Source of the DNA: Watersipora subatra
Lineage: Eukaryota; Bryozoa; Gymnolaemata; Cheilostomatida; Watersiporidae
Direction of reading: 5' to 3'
Length of the DNA: 64,000 nucleotides
Assembly: GCF_963576615.1 (NCBI RefSeq)
Contig: NC_088717.1
Coordinates: forward strand, 15,114,108 to 15,178,107
The position numbers and the translations under genes were made by a program. Of this stretch, positions 24,616 to 37,200 are shown one piece after another; position 1 is the stretch's first letter, and every line of letters starts with the position of its first letter. The notes beneath the pieces were generated by a model. The model ran no database searches, was not told the DNA's origin, and saw nothing but the letters and a program-made list of their open reading frames with translations.

Positions 24616-24929
24616 TAGCCTACTCAACTCGCAAGGTATTTATAGTAAGTCTATGTAAGATAGATGCATGGTCCATGCTTTGATATTTGCCATCTTATCA
24701 GAAGTGATGTGGGTTTGCAACTTGACTCATGCCATCTTGTTTGCTGTTCAGTTTATAGCTTACAAATACCTGCTTACTGGTATACTGTTGTAGGCAGGAA
24801 CCTATAAGAATGAAGATTCCAAAGAAGTTATCGTGTGTCATCTGTAAAAGCCAGTTGCCGCCTTTACTTACCTGTACATGTATATATACTGCACATTTTT
24901 ATGTTGTACTTACTTTTATCTACTAATGT

Positions 24930-24935
24930 AATAAA
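24930..24935 (+). terminator. SRSF7: Polyadenylation signal of the SRSF7-like gene
   Basis: Exact AATAAA 315 bases after the stop codon, followed by a T-rich stretch (TTTTGCCCC region). Confidence 0.7.
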
Positions 24936-25021
24936 GTATTATTCACTAGATTTTGCCCCATAATTTTGAACACTAGTAGGTGGATGGAACAGTATGGCAG
25001 TGATACACAAATATAGACAGA

Positions 25022-25027
25022 TTTATT
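25022..25027 (-). terminator. Polyadenylation signal of the RhoGEF gene
   Basis: TTTATT on the plus strand is AATAAA on the minus strand, about 200 bases past the RhoGEF stop. It faces the SRSF7 signal less than 100 bases away, so the two mRNA 3' ends nearly meet. Confidence 0.6.
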
Positions 25028-25225
25028 AATAACGAAGAAAATTGACAGGCATATGATTGGCTCAGCATTGTCATTGATATAAAACAGTTATAGTGATGGG
25101 CACTTAATGTACAAGTGTATATAATATAAATAACATTCAATAACAGCTGGGCAGGCTAAAATAACTTCTCAATGGACTATAAGTTATATGTAAAACATTC
25201 ACTAGTATTGCCTTTTGATTATATT

Positions 25226-28200
25226 CTAAGTGGTTATTTTAGCTCTCTTCAACTTGTGAATTAACCCATTGCCAGACCTTTGTTTAGTGGTAAGCTTATT
25301 GTTATTATCCATTATGGTAATACCAGTTTTGCCTTCATTATGTGTAAGGGAGTTGCTCTTGCTGGGCTTGTTTGTCTTTGATGGAGTTGACAACTTGGCC
25401 ACCGCGAGAAAGGATTCTGTTATGACAAACCCTGAAATAAATAAGCCTTGTCATTGCACAACATACGCACAGAAAAAAGCAATGCCATTGAAAGATCTGG
25501 CAACATAATTCTCAACTGAAGATCTGACCTATCTGAACGCTTTGGCAGACTCACCGCTCTGGATGTCATGTTGGATGATTTCACGCTCTTTAGAAAAAAA
25601 TTTCATCCATTTTTCTTTATCAGCTGGTGATTTGGCAGTTAAAAAGAGGACACAGTTTCCGTCCTGATCTTGTAACTCCATCGCATTCTTTGCAGATGTG
25701 TGTGAATTACCAACTACAAGAAAAGTCATGGCCTGCTAGAACAAATATCAGTTAAATGTACGAGTTGAAAAACAAATGCAATAAGATAGATTGTACAAAA
25801 TGACGAAATTAAGATTCAGTTATTTGGATGGCCGTACATGCTTTTCAATAACCCAAAATTTTTTTGTAAATAGCATTACTTATTGAAAAGATGCTCAATT
25901 AAAAATACTACCATACTACTTCGTAATCACAAGCATAGTTTTTATATTGAGTGTTCTTAGCTTATACTGTGTTGTCTATGACAAAGACTTGTAAAGCTAT
26001 CTTACATGTATATATGTGTGTACCTTGTACATATGCATATTTATATAAATGTGTGTATATTATATATATATATATACATGTACTGTGTGTAGATATATAG
26101 ACATGTATGTATATATGTGTGTACCTTGTACATATGCATATTTATATAAATATGTGTATATATACATGTACTGTGTGTAGATATATCTACATGTATGTAT
26201 ATATGTGTGTACCTTGTACATATGCATATTTATATAAATGTGTGTACATCTACATGTGTATATATTTATATATATAGGCAAAATGGGTAAAAAATACTAC
26301 ATTCGTTGCTTGATCAAATACTTATTGCAAATAGTTACCCCTTCAAATCATAAAATTTCTACCATTTGATTATTTCTGCAGCTTATTTACCTTACAGCTC
26401 TTCAATAGTGAATTGAGACAAATCATGAGTCATTCACAAGAAACATCTCAAGTTTGGCTCTAATCATTGCTTCCTGGGCATTAATAGCTCAGTAGTAGGT
26501 GCTGATCATAGATTCATACTGCTAACTAGATGAACTTCACCTCTTTCCTTTATGTTATTGTGATGCAAGGATATTTCTAATGCATATGATTACAAAAAAT
26601 GACTGGCTGAAAGATAAACATCTTATAACATTATGCAATATGTAAGATTCCTACTGTGTAGACTGTATTATATTCACACCGTCTTTTAAAACATAGTAGT
26701 ACAAATGAGATAAGATTATTAATCGTCAGGCTGCAGGTTACATTCAAGATCCGATTAATCAAACCTCATACATGACAGTAAACTATTCAGACTTTTTATT
26801 GTACATCAATACCATCAGAAGGTGGAGGAAATACTGTACTAAGAATACGCTGTATCTCAATTAACTCCTTTCACAGATAATGACTAAACAATACATACTT
26901 CAGGTAATAACATATAACTTGGAAACAAATGCATTATATAAACCAATGCATAAATCTAAATTATATGTTTAAGACATTAAATTAACAAAGTAGTAAGCAA
27001 TAAAAGTTTTCTATTAGAACTTCTTCATTCAGATGAAAACAAAGAAATGGACACAGAGTCTAAGTAACACATGTACGGGAAATGGAGGTATGTCAGTGAA
27101 AGTAGTTATAGAGATATCATACTACTCTAACATGAACCTAAACAACTTACTGCCATTGTTTCAGTTGGTTTTACTTTTAGTTATCACTTCCTACATTCAC
27201 CCATTTCAGGAGTTATCCTCTCACTCTTTCCTCCTGATAACCATTAGGAGGCTTTAAAAAGTTTTAAGAATTGATCCCAAAATGCTTGCTAATGTTTTTA
27301 TTATTTGTTGATTTAATTGTAAAAAACGAATTGCCTTTTTTCACCGCTACTACTATTTGGGCTTGATTTCTTGTAAAAAGAAGGTAATACGAAGCCATTA
27401 AGTATTATTAGACCACTGTAGAACTGAACTATGCGAAGGAGACTGCCAACATAGGTTCTGATTTCACAAACGCAATGTTTTAAGAAACATTGGACGTCAT
27501 TTTTGAAAATTATGTCAGAAGGTGAGTCAAATATTCGCACAAATTTTCCGGCGAAGGATGTGAAATACTGAGGTGAGGTAATCGCAGTATACTGCATACT
27601 GAGGTGATCGTGTGTTGAGGTTTGACTACTCGTAGATCCTTTTATCATTCCTCTAGGAAAACTAATGCTACGATACAACCGAGCTTTAGGTCCACCTAAA
27701 CAAAATATCTTACCTTTTCCATCTTCGACAGAAATCATGGAATGGTCATCAAGGAAAAATCTGGACTTGTATATAAGACTTTTCTTCAACAGCTCCTTCT
27801 TACATTGAACCAGCTGGTGGTCGAAAAGAAAGAAATGTCGCTCAACTAGTCGGCCAGCCGATGAAAGCTTGCACAGCTCTCCAGAATGTATAAGCTCTGA
27901 GCTCACGGCTAGCATATCCTGTCCCTGTAATACATGTAGTAATTTTTGTCAATGAACAGAATATAACTAGCGCGAGCAGCAAAGGTCACTGTTACATATT
28001 TCGCTGCTAATGGAACTTGAAGTTCATTAGCAGCAACTGTTCAAACCGCTTAGCAGAAATTCACTAGGACAGGCCACACCAAAGAAAAACATTAATAACT
28101 TTTAACCGTTTAGTCACACATATGTACAAACGGAGAATCACGATAAGTCAAGGAGAGTTGCAGTAAAGTTTCTATCCAAGAAGTTGATCATAAGCAGAAA

Positions 28201-31200
28201 GATACTGAAGTGGATTAAAACAACGACTCAGCAAATCAGACGTGACAGCTATGCAGACCTGCATGATTTAAATTCTACGGATGAAGAAGAAAGTCTTGGT
28301 GGAAAGTGTATAAGGAGGAGGATAGACTGGCCGAGTTTGGTCTCAAACCAGTCAGGCATATTTGGTTAAATAAAGTTTCACAACTGACTCATTCAGTTTG
28401 GTTTTCCAACCCAACATGAAACAGTTAATCACTGTTCTAGCTTGCGATATGTTAAAGGTTGACTTGCAACAAAATTCACATTACAGTTATTTGATATGAA
28501 AAGATTCACCATGTCTTACTCTGTTGTGTTGTAGGTGCAAAATACGTAGAAATGTGATTACAAGCTCTTAAAAGCTAAAAAACGAATAGTTAATCGCAGC
28601 CACACGAGACCGCCGTAGTTTGGATTCGCTTTCCAAAATGGCTCAAATGGGATGTAGTTGTTACAGGATGGTTTCTGTTTACACTTTCATGCAACCTCAT
28701 TCGTCGAAATATTTTCACAAATATACTTCACGCATTCAATAAAACCATGTCTATTGTTCTGACGCGTCTATTTTATCGTCATTGTAATGCTGTCACTTTT
28801 AGCACTGATATCTTATAACTTACCGTAAAAAATCGTTAAACTTTTTAACCTTAGCTCGAAGGAGTACATATCATTGTCTGATGATCATGATGAGCCTGTT
28901 GGTCACCTGTGATAATCAAAAAGTGCTGCAAAAATTATTTGCGAAGTATTGGGTCACATGATCAGATTACGACTTGACGATTGAATAATGCCGAAACAAA
29001 ACTGTAAAGTAGCGAGCATCTATATTTGATACGGGGTCTTCGGTAAAACCCGAAGTGTTTGTCATAAACTAGTGCTACAAGAAATTTTATATTGAGCTTT
29101 TTATTGGCCTTTCAATTCACGTGGGAACATCACGTGACAAGACGATAACCAAACTGTAATGACTACGTCAGAGAAATAAACAGATTCCAATCTACAGCGG
29201 CTTTTCGTTTTGAGCTTTTAAGAGCTTGTAATCACATTTCCACATATTTTGCACCTACAACACAGCAGAGTAAGACATGGTGAATCTTTTGATACCAAAT
29301 TACTGTAATGTGAATTTTGTTGCAAGTCAACCTTTAATGGCACCCCGCATTGGACAACTCCAACTCTGCGGACATCAAAAGCAATGATCGGTAATCACAA
29401 AGGTGTTATAAGCTTAAACTTTGTTTGTCTCTATTTTCAACAACGGGTATTTACTATTTAGAATGGAGGTGATAATACTCCATATATCGACTAAATTGGA
29501 ATGGAAGTTTGGAAGAAAACGGAGAGAGAGAAGGGCCACCCTACACATGTATTTACATATTAAAAGAAACAAAAATTTCTTCAGTTGGACTCAATTCACT
29601 TAGCGGTAGTATTAGTTACTTCAAACCTTTCAAGTAAGAGTTATATTGGATGCTTGTTTTCTATTGGTATATACTTGGTCTTGTCAGACCCTCCATATCA
29701 TAAACTGGAGTTGTTCTCTCACCGCTTGGGTTAGGTCACACAACAATGCATCTAAGTGGCATATTATTTTGTGGTATTTTGAGTTTGTGTCGAGTATCAC
29801 TCGACAAGTACTCGAAATATCACAAGATAATTCACCACATAAAGAGTTACCCACAATTCTCTCTTATTAGCATGTCTATGGCAGACAATCACATGAGCTT
29901 AAGTATAGCCCAATTTCATGCCAGAGTCAAATAACAAAAATAAGAAACTAGGAAGTTGTATTCTTATTCCTATAGATTAGCAAGTTACAGAGCTAGCAGC
30001 AAGTGTGCAAAAATCTGATTTAATAACAAACAAGCCGATTGGTTTGCCGACTCAATACAATTAACTGATTCACATGGAACTGGGCAACAAGATGACAACT
30101 CCTTAAGAAATAGCGTCTAACGAACAGAGCCTCATCCTACCTGCCAGTCATCTACCCCTGCCTGCCATTCGGCTACTTTCTGCATGCTCTCAAGTTTTCT
30201 CTTGCGTTCATTGATGAGCATGGCTATGTCCTTCATTGCAATGAACGCTTCCTGTGTACAAATACAAACCTATATCAACAAACAATCTACTCGTCTACAA
30301 TTATCAGCAAGCGATCTACAGTTCAAACATACTCTGCATGAGCAGTGCTAGAGTATATCTAAATAAGCGAGGAATGTTTAATCATTACAGCTTCCTGTTA
30401 TTACCCTGAGTAGAAATATGTTTGCGTGCAGTAGAGGTTTGCTAAAGGTGAACAACCTAGAAAGTTTAGGTTTACGACATATACTAGCCCGATTCCTTGC
30501 GATAGTACGGAGCCATCACTAATGCCCTCCAAAACGTTACCTGTAAATGCGGATAGTCCTCATGGTCTGCGCTGGTGTATTTGAGCAGTTCACCGAGTTG
30601 AAGGGGGTATTTACAAATCTTTTGAATAGGACTGAGGAGGAAGCCATCAAGGGGCAACTCTATCATATTCTGAAGTAGTCTGCATGCCTACAAAACAAAC
30701 GACCATAGAATGATTATAATTTCTAGCATATGGCTAATTCTCTGATATTTTAAAATAAAATTCGCTATGTATAAATAAAAACGGGAGTTGCCCATTCATG
30801 TCAAACAACATCAGCAAAGCAATATTTTTAAACTATAACCCATAACCTTTTCTATAATAAATCTCAGTGTTTGTCTTTTTGTTAAACCATGTGTTTAGTT
30901 ATAGCTATGAAAATCTAGCAATTAGTACGAGTATTAGGTATGTATATATGTTATTAGTACTAGTATTATGCATGTTTATATGTTATTAGTACTAGTATTA
31001 TGCATGTATGTTATTAGTACGAGTATTAGGTATGTATATATGTTATTAGTACTAGTATTAGGTATGTATGTTATTAGTACGAGTATTAGGTATGTATATA
31101 TGTTATTAGTACTAGTATTAGGTATGTATATATGTTATTAGTACAAGTATTAGGTATGTATATATGTTATTAGTACAGTATTAGGTATGTATATATGTTA

Positions 31201-34200
31201 TTAGTACGAGTATTAGGTATGTATTTATGTTATTCAACAACAAATGTAGAGATATTTGATAAACTAATAGAAATAGAGTATAGAATTTTGAATTTCTCCA
31301 TCAGGTGTCACCACGTATTGTATTTGATATCGTAAAGCAGATGTTCTGTCAAGACCTTCAGCTTGGCTATCAACAGTCACACCACTGAGGTAGTGACAAA
31401 TCATCCCTCTGACCAGTTTTAGTCTACTAGGCTACTAATGAAGCGTCTCTGTTAAACTTAAGGCTATGTTCAGTGGCAACTAAAACAAAAACAAACTGCA
31501 GAAACTGGTGAATAGTCTTCAACTTTCCCTCAGAAAATAAACATATCACATTTTCACTTCATTGTTCATGTCGCTCATTCCGTAGTTAAACACGACAGAT
31601 AAACCAAATATCGCATTTCCTGTTTTCGTCTATAGCGAGAAAATAGTAGCCAACAATAAACAGTTATCACTTGTACAGAGTATCTTGAAGTATGACAGAG
31701 TGTCTATAAACTGTTAAAAAGTGTATCTTGAACTGAAAACATTCTAGTGAGACAATCTTTATTACACAGAACAGGAATGTGATAAAACTCAGGAAGCCAA
31801 AAAACCTCTGACTACAAATAATATTTTATAGCGAATAACCTTTTCAAAAGCCAAAACTAGAAGTAGACAAAACTTCAAATCCACAGGAAGTGAGCTACAG
31901 AACAGTGAGAATTGCTTTGTTGGACAATGGGCACAAGGCATGAGTGGCAACACCATTAACAAACACCTTAGCGGAAACACGTCGACCAAAAAAGCCATTT
32001 ATTGCCAAATGAAGTTTACCTACTAGCTGGGGCAAAAACTCTTCTACAGAAAAGTGTGATTCTGGTGATGGAAGAAACAACCACACAGACCATGTTCACA
32101 CTTAGACATATAAACATCACCTCGAGTGACTAAACTGAACAAAGAATCTTGCCAAATACTTTTTTACAAAATGGCTACTTTTCCATTAAAGCTTCACTTG
32201 TTACATACTAGCCATACTGTTCACACTAAGTAGGGTGCTATAATTAACTACCTACTAATATAACGTTGTCAGTTTGTCATTACGGCCACAGGCTATGCTG
32301 GCAATGATTCATCATAACCATTACAATACACAAAGTTGCCATCTTTTAATAATATGTGCTGGTTATACACTTACCAACTAAGTAATTACTGTAAAAACTT
32401 ATAAACATTCCATCACTACTTTAACAATTTGCACAAAAAATTATTACAGTAACGAGCTTATAGTTCCTCAGAACTTTTTAAAAATCAGATTTGCTCTTCT
32501 TACCAGAATCAGCCAATAAGACAGTAGAACACAAAATAACTCATAACAAACACCAATGTGCTGAACCTCGTACTGACTGGTTTGTTGATGAATCGATACC
32601 TAAATTGGCGCAACACATCAGCCTGTGTGTAGCTGTCTTATTGTATATAACTTGTTAGTTGTATAACTGTATTCTAGTAAGAACTTTCCAGTAAATTTTA
32701 CTGAATGATTAAATTGCTCTGCTTCGCCATACAACGATGTGCAATCAACATTTAAAGTTATCTAAAATTCATCTCCATGTACTTATGAATGCATGCTTAA
32801 GTTGGTTCATCAGTTCCGGCATGGGTACTTGGCAGCCTTGACCAGCTGTCGACAGTCATCCCGTGCTACTAACCAATAATCAGTTACAATCAACAGTATG
32901 GAAGGACAGCCCTTATTAAATTCATAAGCTATGTATTGGACAAACCTCAAAAAAGTGAATGTATTTGGAATCTTTGCCTAGTTTCTGCAACTCCTCAAGG
33001 GCTCTCGGGTGATTGTTGCAGTAGGGTGAATATATAGCAAACTTATCCTTCTACAAGTATACACGGTATATCACACCGGCATCTGACAAAACACAACCTA
33101 CCAGCATCATCTCACTAGCGCAACATTCTAATAAACTAAAGGGAAATTTTTAGACCTTGTGCTCTTTACGAAGGCTAAAAGTGATCAATCCAGATGTTAA
33201 CACCCGACTATGTCAATCTGGGCGTGTAGTTTCAGTTTAAGTTTGTATCTAATTTTCAAGTCAGAATGAAGAGGAGTGTAAATATCAAATGAGTGCACAG
33301 CATTTGGAATTTCTAAGCCGTACTCAACAGTACGGAAAGCGGCTATTAGAATGACAGATGCCCTAAGGTTGACGCGCGACTCAATTCAAAGCTATCCTCC
33401 ATGTTAACCTGTACAGGTTAGTTTGCCACCGTAAGACTGAGCCAACAAGATGATACGCATAAGTGAATGGTTAATGCTACTTCATAATAGTATTTGTTAG
33501 CTATGTACTGAGCTGTCAGAAACTATGAGACCACCCAACAATTCACGTCTTTGTTCATCTTGGCACCATTGCTGGAGCCATGTTAATCCATCTAATTACC
33601 ACATATGCTACATCATTAAATGCAAAAATTTCTCTTAGTCTCATTTTATGGCAGTGGTGATGAGATTAGTGTCATCATGTTATCTGTTATAATAATGGTA
33701 ATCCAGTCAATTTACACCCTGAATGGCCCTTTTCAGAGCCACCAATTATTACAAGAATTGTTCAAATTATGTTGAGATAATATCACAAAATTAATTAGTT
33801 GAAAATACAATAAGCAAATAACTAGGCTATCTTTTCATTCTTATCAAGGTCAGTTGCATACGCATTTTCATACAAAAAATTAATTGCTAACTACTGCCTA
33901 TTGGAAACTCACTATATAATAATTGTTACACAATTCTGCATCTAATGGTATATGATTTGTGGTGGTTTCTAGCAAAATTAAGGCAGTAAATCATTGCTAC
34001 CAGCAAATGTCTCTTAAAATATGAGATTCTCTCATAATTTCTGGCGGCACTGGAGATAGTCTGTGTTGTTAGGAGCATAAAGATCAGTAACAAACACCAT
34101 CAAGTCAATAAACACTATTCCATTGACAAGGGGTTAGGAAACATAAAGATATAATCAAACCATCTTAACCGAAGAACCCTTGGGTTATGTATCAGATCTA

Positions 34201-37200
34201 CATGATAAATATCAGAAAGGATAGCGACATACGTGCTGTAGAAAACATCTGCCTACTAGGGCCTTGTGCACTGATTGGCGGTAGACGACTGTGGCCTCCA
34301 GTTCCTCCAAAAACTGCCTGGCCATCTCATATATCTCAGATATGTTACCAAATATGAGAGAGAGTTGCCTGTCCGTGAACATGTCTGTTCTTTCAGAAGC
34401 TTTAAACTTGAACCCCTGCAACCGACATAGAGAAAATATAGCTGAGAGAAATTTGAGCATACAACACGATGACTCCTAAAAAACAATAGACTTAAGGCTA
34501 TGTACCAAAAGTATGAAATTAAGGCTGTCTCTACCGCAAGAGACCAAAGGCTATAGACCTTGGGTATGGACGTAAAACTATGGACATAAAAAAGAATATG
34601 CAAGCATTAGCAATGGTTGTAATTTGTCATGCATATCTATGTGATTGGGTAGTAATCAGATGTAAACAGTAGGGAACTATTAAATAGCTCAGAGATATTT
34701 TATCAATAACATAGATGACGTTGTGATTTGGGTAAAGGTATAAAATGCGATTGTTTTGCTAAAAATTATCTACTAAACACTAAAAAGAGGTAGATAGATA
34801 TTTACTTACAGCTGAGACTCCTGCATAATCACATGATTTTGAGCACTTTTAGCATGAATAAATAATAGGAAAGTAATATGAGACAAAGGCCTTAAATCCC
34901 ACTCTCACACATCATTCACATCTCAATAAAACTTCTAGCTCTAGTAAACTTAAAGTCTATAACTATTTTGCAGCAACCATAGGAATGGGTGACTTACACA
35001 CCTCAACTATGTCACGGAGGTGTTTCACGTACTCCTTCTCGGCTGTTACGATTTCATTGATTACATTGCATCTGGCCTGATCACGGCTGAGCAGGCTGCT
35101 GCCGTACTGTTGCACGACCGAAGCCGTGCTCGCTGTACCTTGTTTTATATCTTCTAGGAGCTCATCGGTTGTCGCTGCCTGATTCGCTCGTAGCTGTAAG
35201 ACAAAAGAATCTCTTGTCAAGCTTGTTCAATGAATCTTTGCTGACAAGCTATAGCACTAACAACAATCGTTGAATTAGTACCCCCATGGGTACACTAAAC
35301 AAAATTACTTCTCTAATTGAAATCATAAGAAGCACGTAAAGGAGTTGGCTGCTCACGGCAAACAATTTCAGCAATGCGGAGTACATTGCTAGCATCACCT
35401 GCCACAAAGCTTCAACCCAACACATGCATTAGATGAGCTGACCTATGAGTTCAAATGACGGTAAAGTCAGCAAAACTCTTCATGTAGCAAACATCTATTA
35501 TGACCTTGTCATTTGTTGTTATAATTATGCTAGTATAATTACTATTGTTTAACCTATTCGTAGTCTGTCTAATCAGACTTCAAATTCTGTAGGATATTTA
35601 ATTCAAGATTCAATCTACATCAATTTGCACCTATATTTTATAATACAAAACAAATATGTATTTTGTATAATTACACTATTATATTATTGCACTACCTATT
35701 ATATTAATATATAATAGTAATAAGAGAAAAATTAAAATATAATCATTATACTATTACACTATTATATTATTGCACTACATATTATTATGTTTGCAGCTTG
35801 ATAATTCTGCTGCACAAGTTACTTCAAAGTTGGAGGGGACGAAATAGAAATGGCTCCCAGGTCACATGACTTGTAGAGAACCAATCGAGTATAGTATCAT
35901 CGTGTAACTAAAAGATTACTCTTTCTGGCTCAAGTGGATTTTTCCACTTACATGCATATTTATGGCCGGGAAACTAAGATTACCAAACTGTTTATCAATA
36001 TATGTCACACGAGGTACTGCAGGGTTAAAATAAAAGAATTAAACGAGTTGTGTCAATATTTGCAAAATCTGTCAGCTGCCGTATTGCTGGTAACGTAAAG
36101 ACTGGTAACTGTTTGCTGGTCAGATTGGTCTGATGTCAGCCGCTTTCCATCTATGATAATATGCATGCAGTGTTCCATCAAGTCAACAGCGCAACGGTTG
36201 AGCCATTGTATAATTACAAAAGATGACTGAATTTTACGATACTAATATATAATAATTTTAGAATCATAATTTTACAACATAAGAAAATAATAATAATTTT
36301 ATAGGAATATTTATATAATAAAATTATGATAATATTTTTATAATATAATAAAATAATAGTAATTGTATATTAATACGACAGAAATTTATCACACTAAGGA
36401 TATGGCTGTCCCTCCAACTAGCAATGAGTAGCGGGATGATGCCCAAGTGAGTTTCACGGCATACATCCATATTCAAGAATAGATAAATACTCATCTCATC
36501 AAGCAGTTCATTATTCATATTAGCACGAAGTCCTCTGAGCAGAAACAAGGAACAGACGACTGACAACAATAGACATTGATTTTGTTAATATGTTCAGCTT
36601 GAATGGTCTCAAGGGGCTGCTAGAACATGTGAATAACAGCCTGTATTGGTGATACACTCACTAGCGATGTCTTCATCATGTAGCAAGAGGAGCTTATGGT
36701 CTATATTACTGTAGGCAGTTCATCTGTTTCATACGTGCTTGTAATTATTGTTTCTATATATGTACTTTTATTGGGAAGTCCATAATCATTTTTATAGATA
36801 AAGTTTTACATATGGTGCCACCAAAAACACATTTTCTGCCTGGCTTTAGCGTCTTTTTAAGAAGCACAGTTAGAAGTTTCCACCTATCATTTATTGCGCC
36901 ACAGCTAAGACACCTGCCTACATATGCCGATAGGAATATTCTATTTGATTGGCATGGCCTAGTCAAGCAGTTGTCATAATAGAAATACACAAGACACTAG
37001 CGGCTCTGGTGGATGTCTGGAGCAGCTAAGATAGATTTATGCAAGTGAGTGAGCGCCCAAGAGGCCAGATTACTGGTAGTCGAATGCGCGTAACATGAAA
37101 ATAAACAAGCTGTCTCATTTAAAATATATCTACAGCAACAATAAACTAATTATCGAGAATTGCATTCCAGCGTTGTAATTTACTCCCTACCCAATCAGCT

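Noticed and set aside
25529-25554. Stop codon at 25529 as the end of the RhoGEF
   Set aside because: A GTGAGT donor precedes it, and a further exon (25431-25226) joins in phase and continues with GFVITE, matching the family (GFSITE) at that position.
27313-27713. C-terminal half of the 200-codon minus ORF starting at 27915
   Set aside because: The PH-domain similarity stops at the donor at 27714, and the next PH residues resume in the exon at 25713. The rest is intron read-through.
31789-32086. Two overlapping minus ORFs of 63-69 codons
   Set aside because: No recognisable motif, no splice context matching the RhoGEF phases, and they lie between two well-defined RhoGEF exons.
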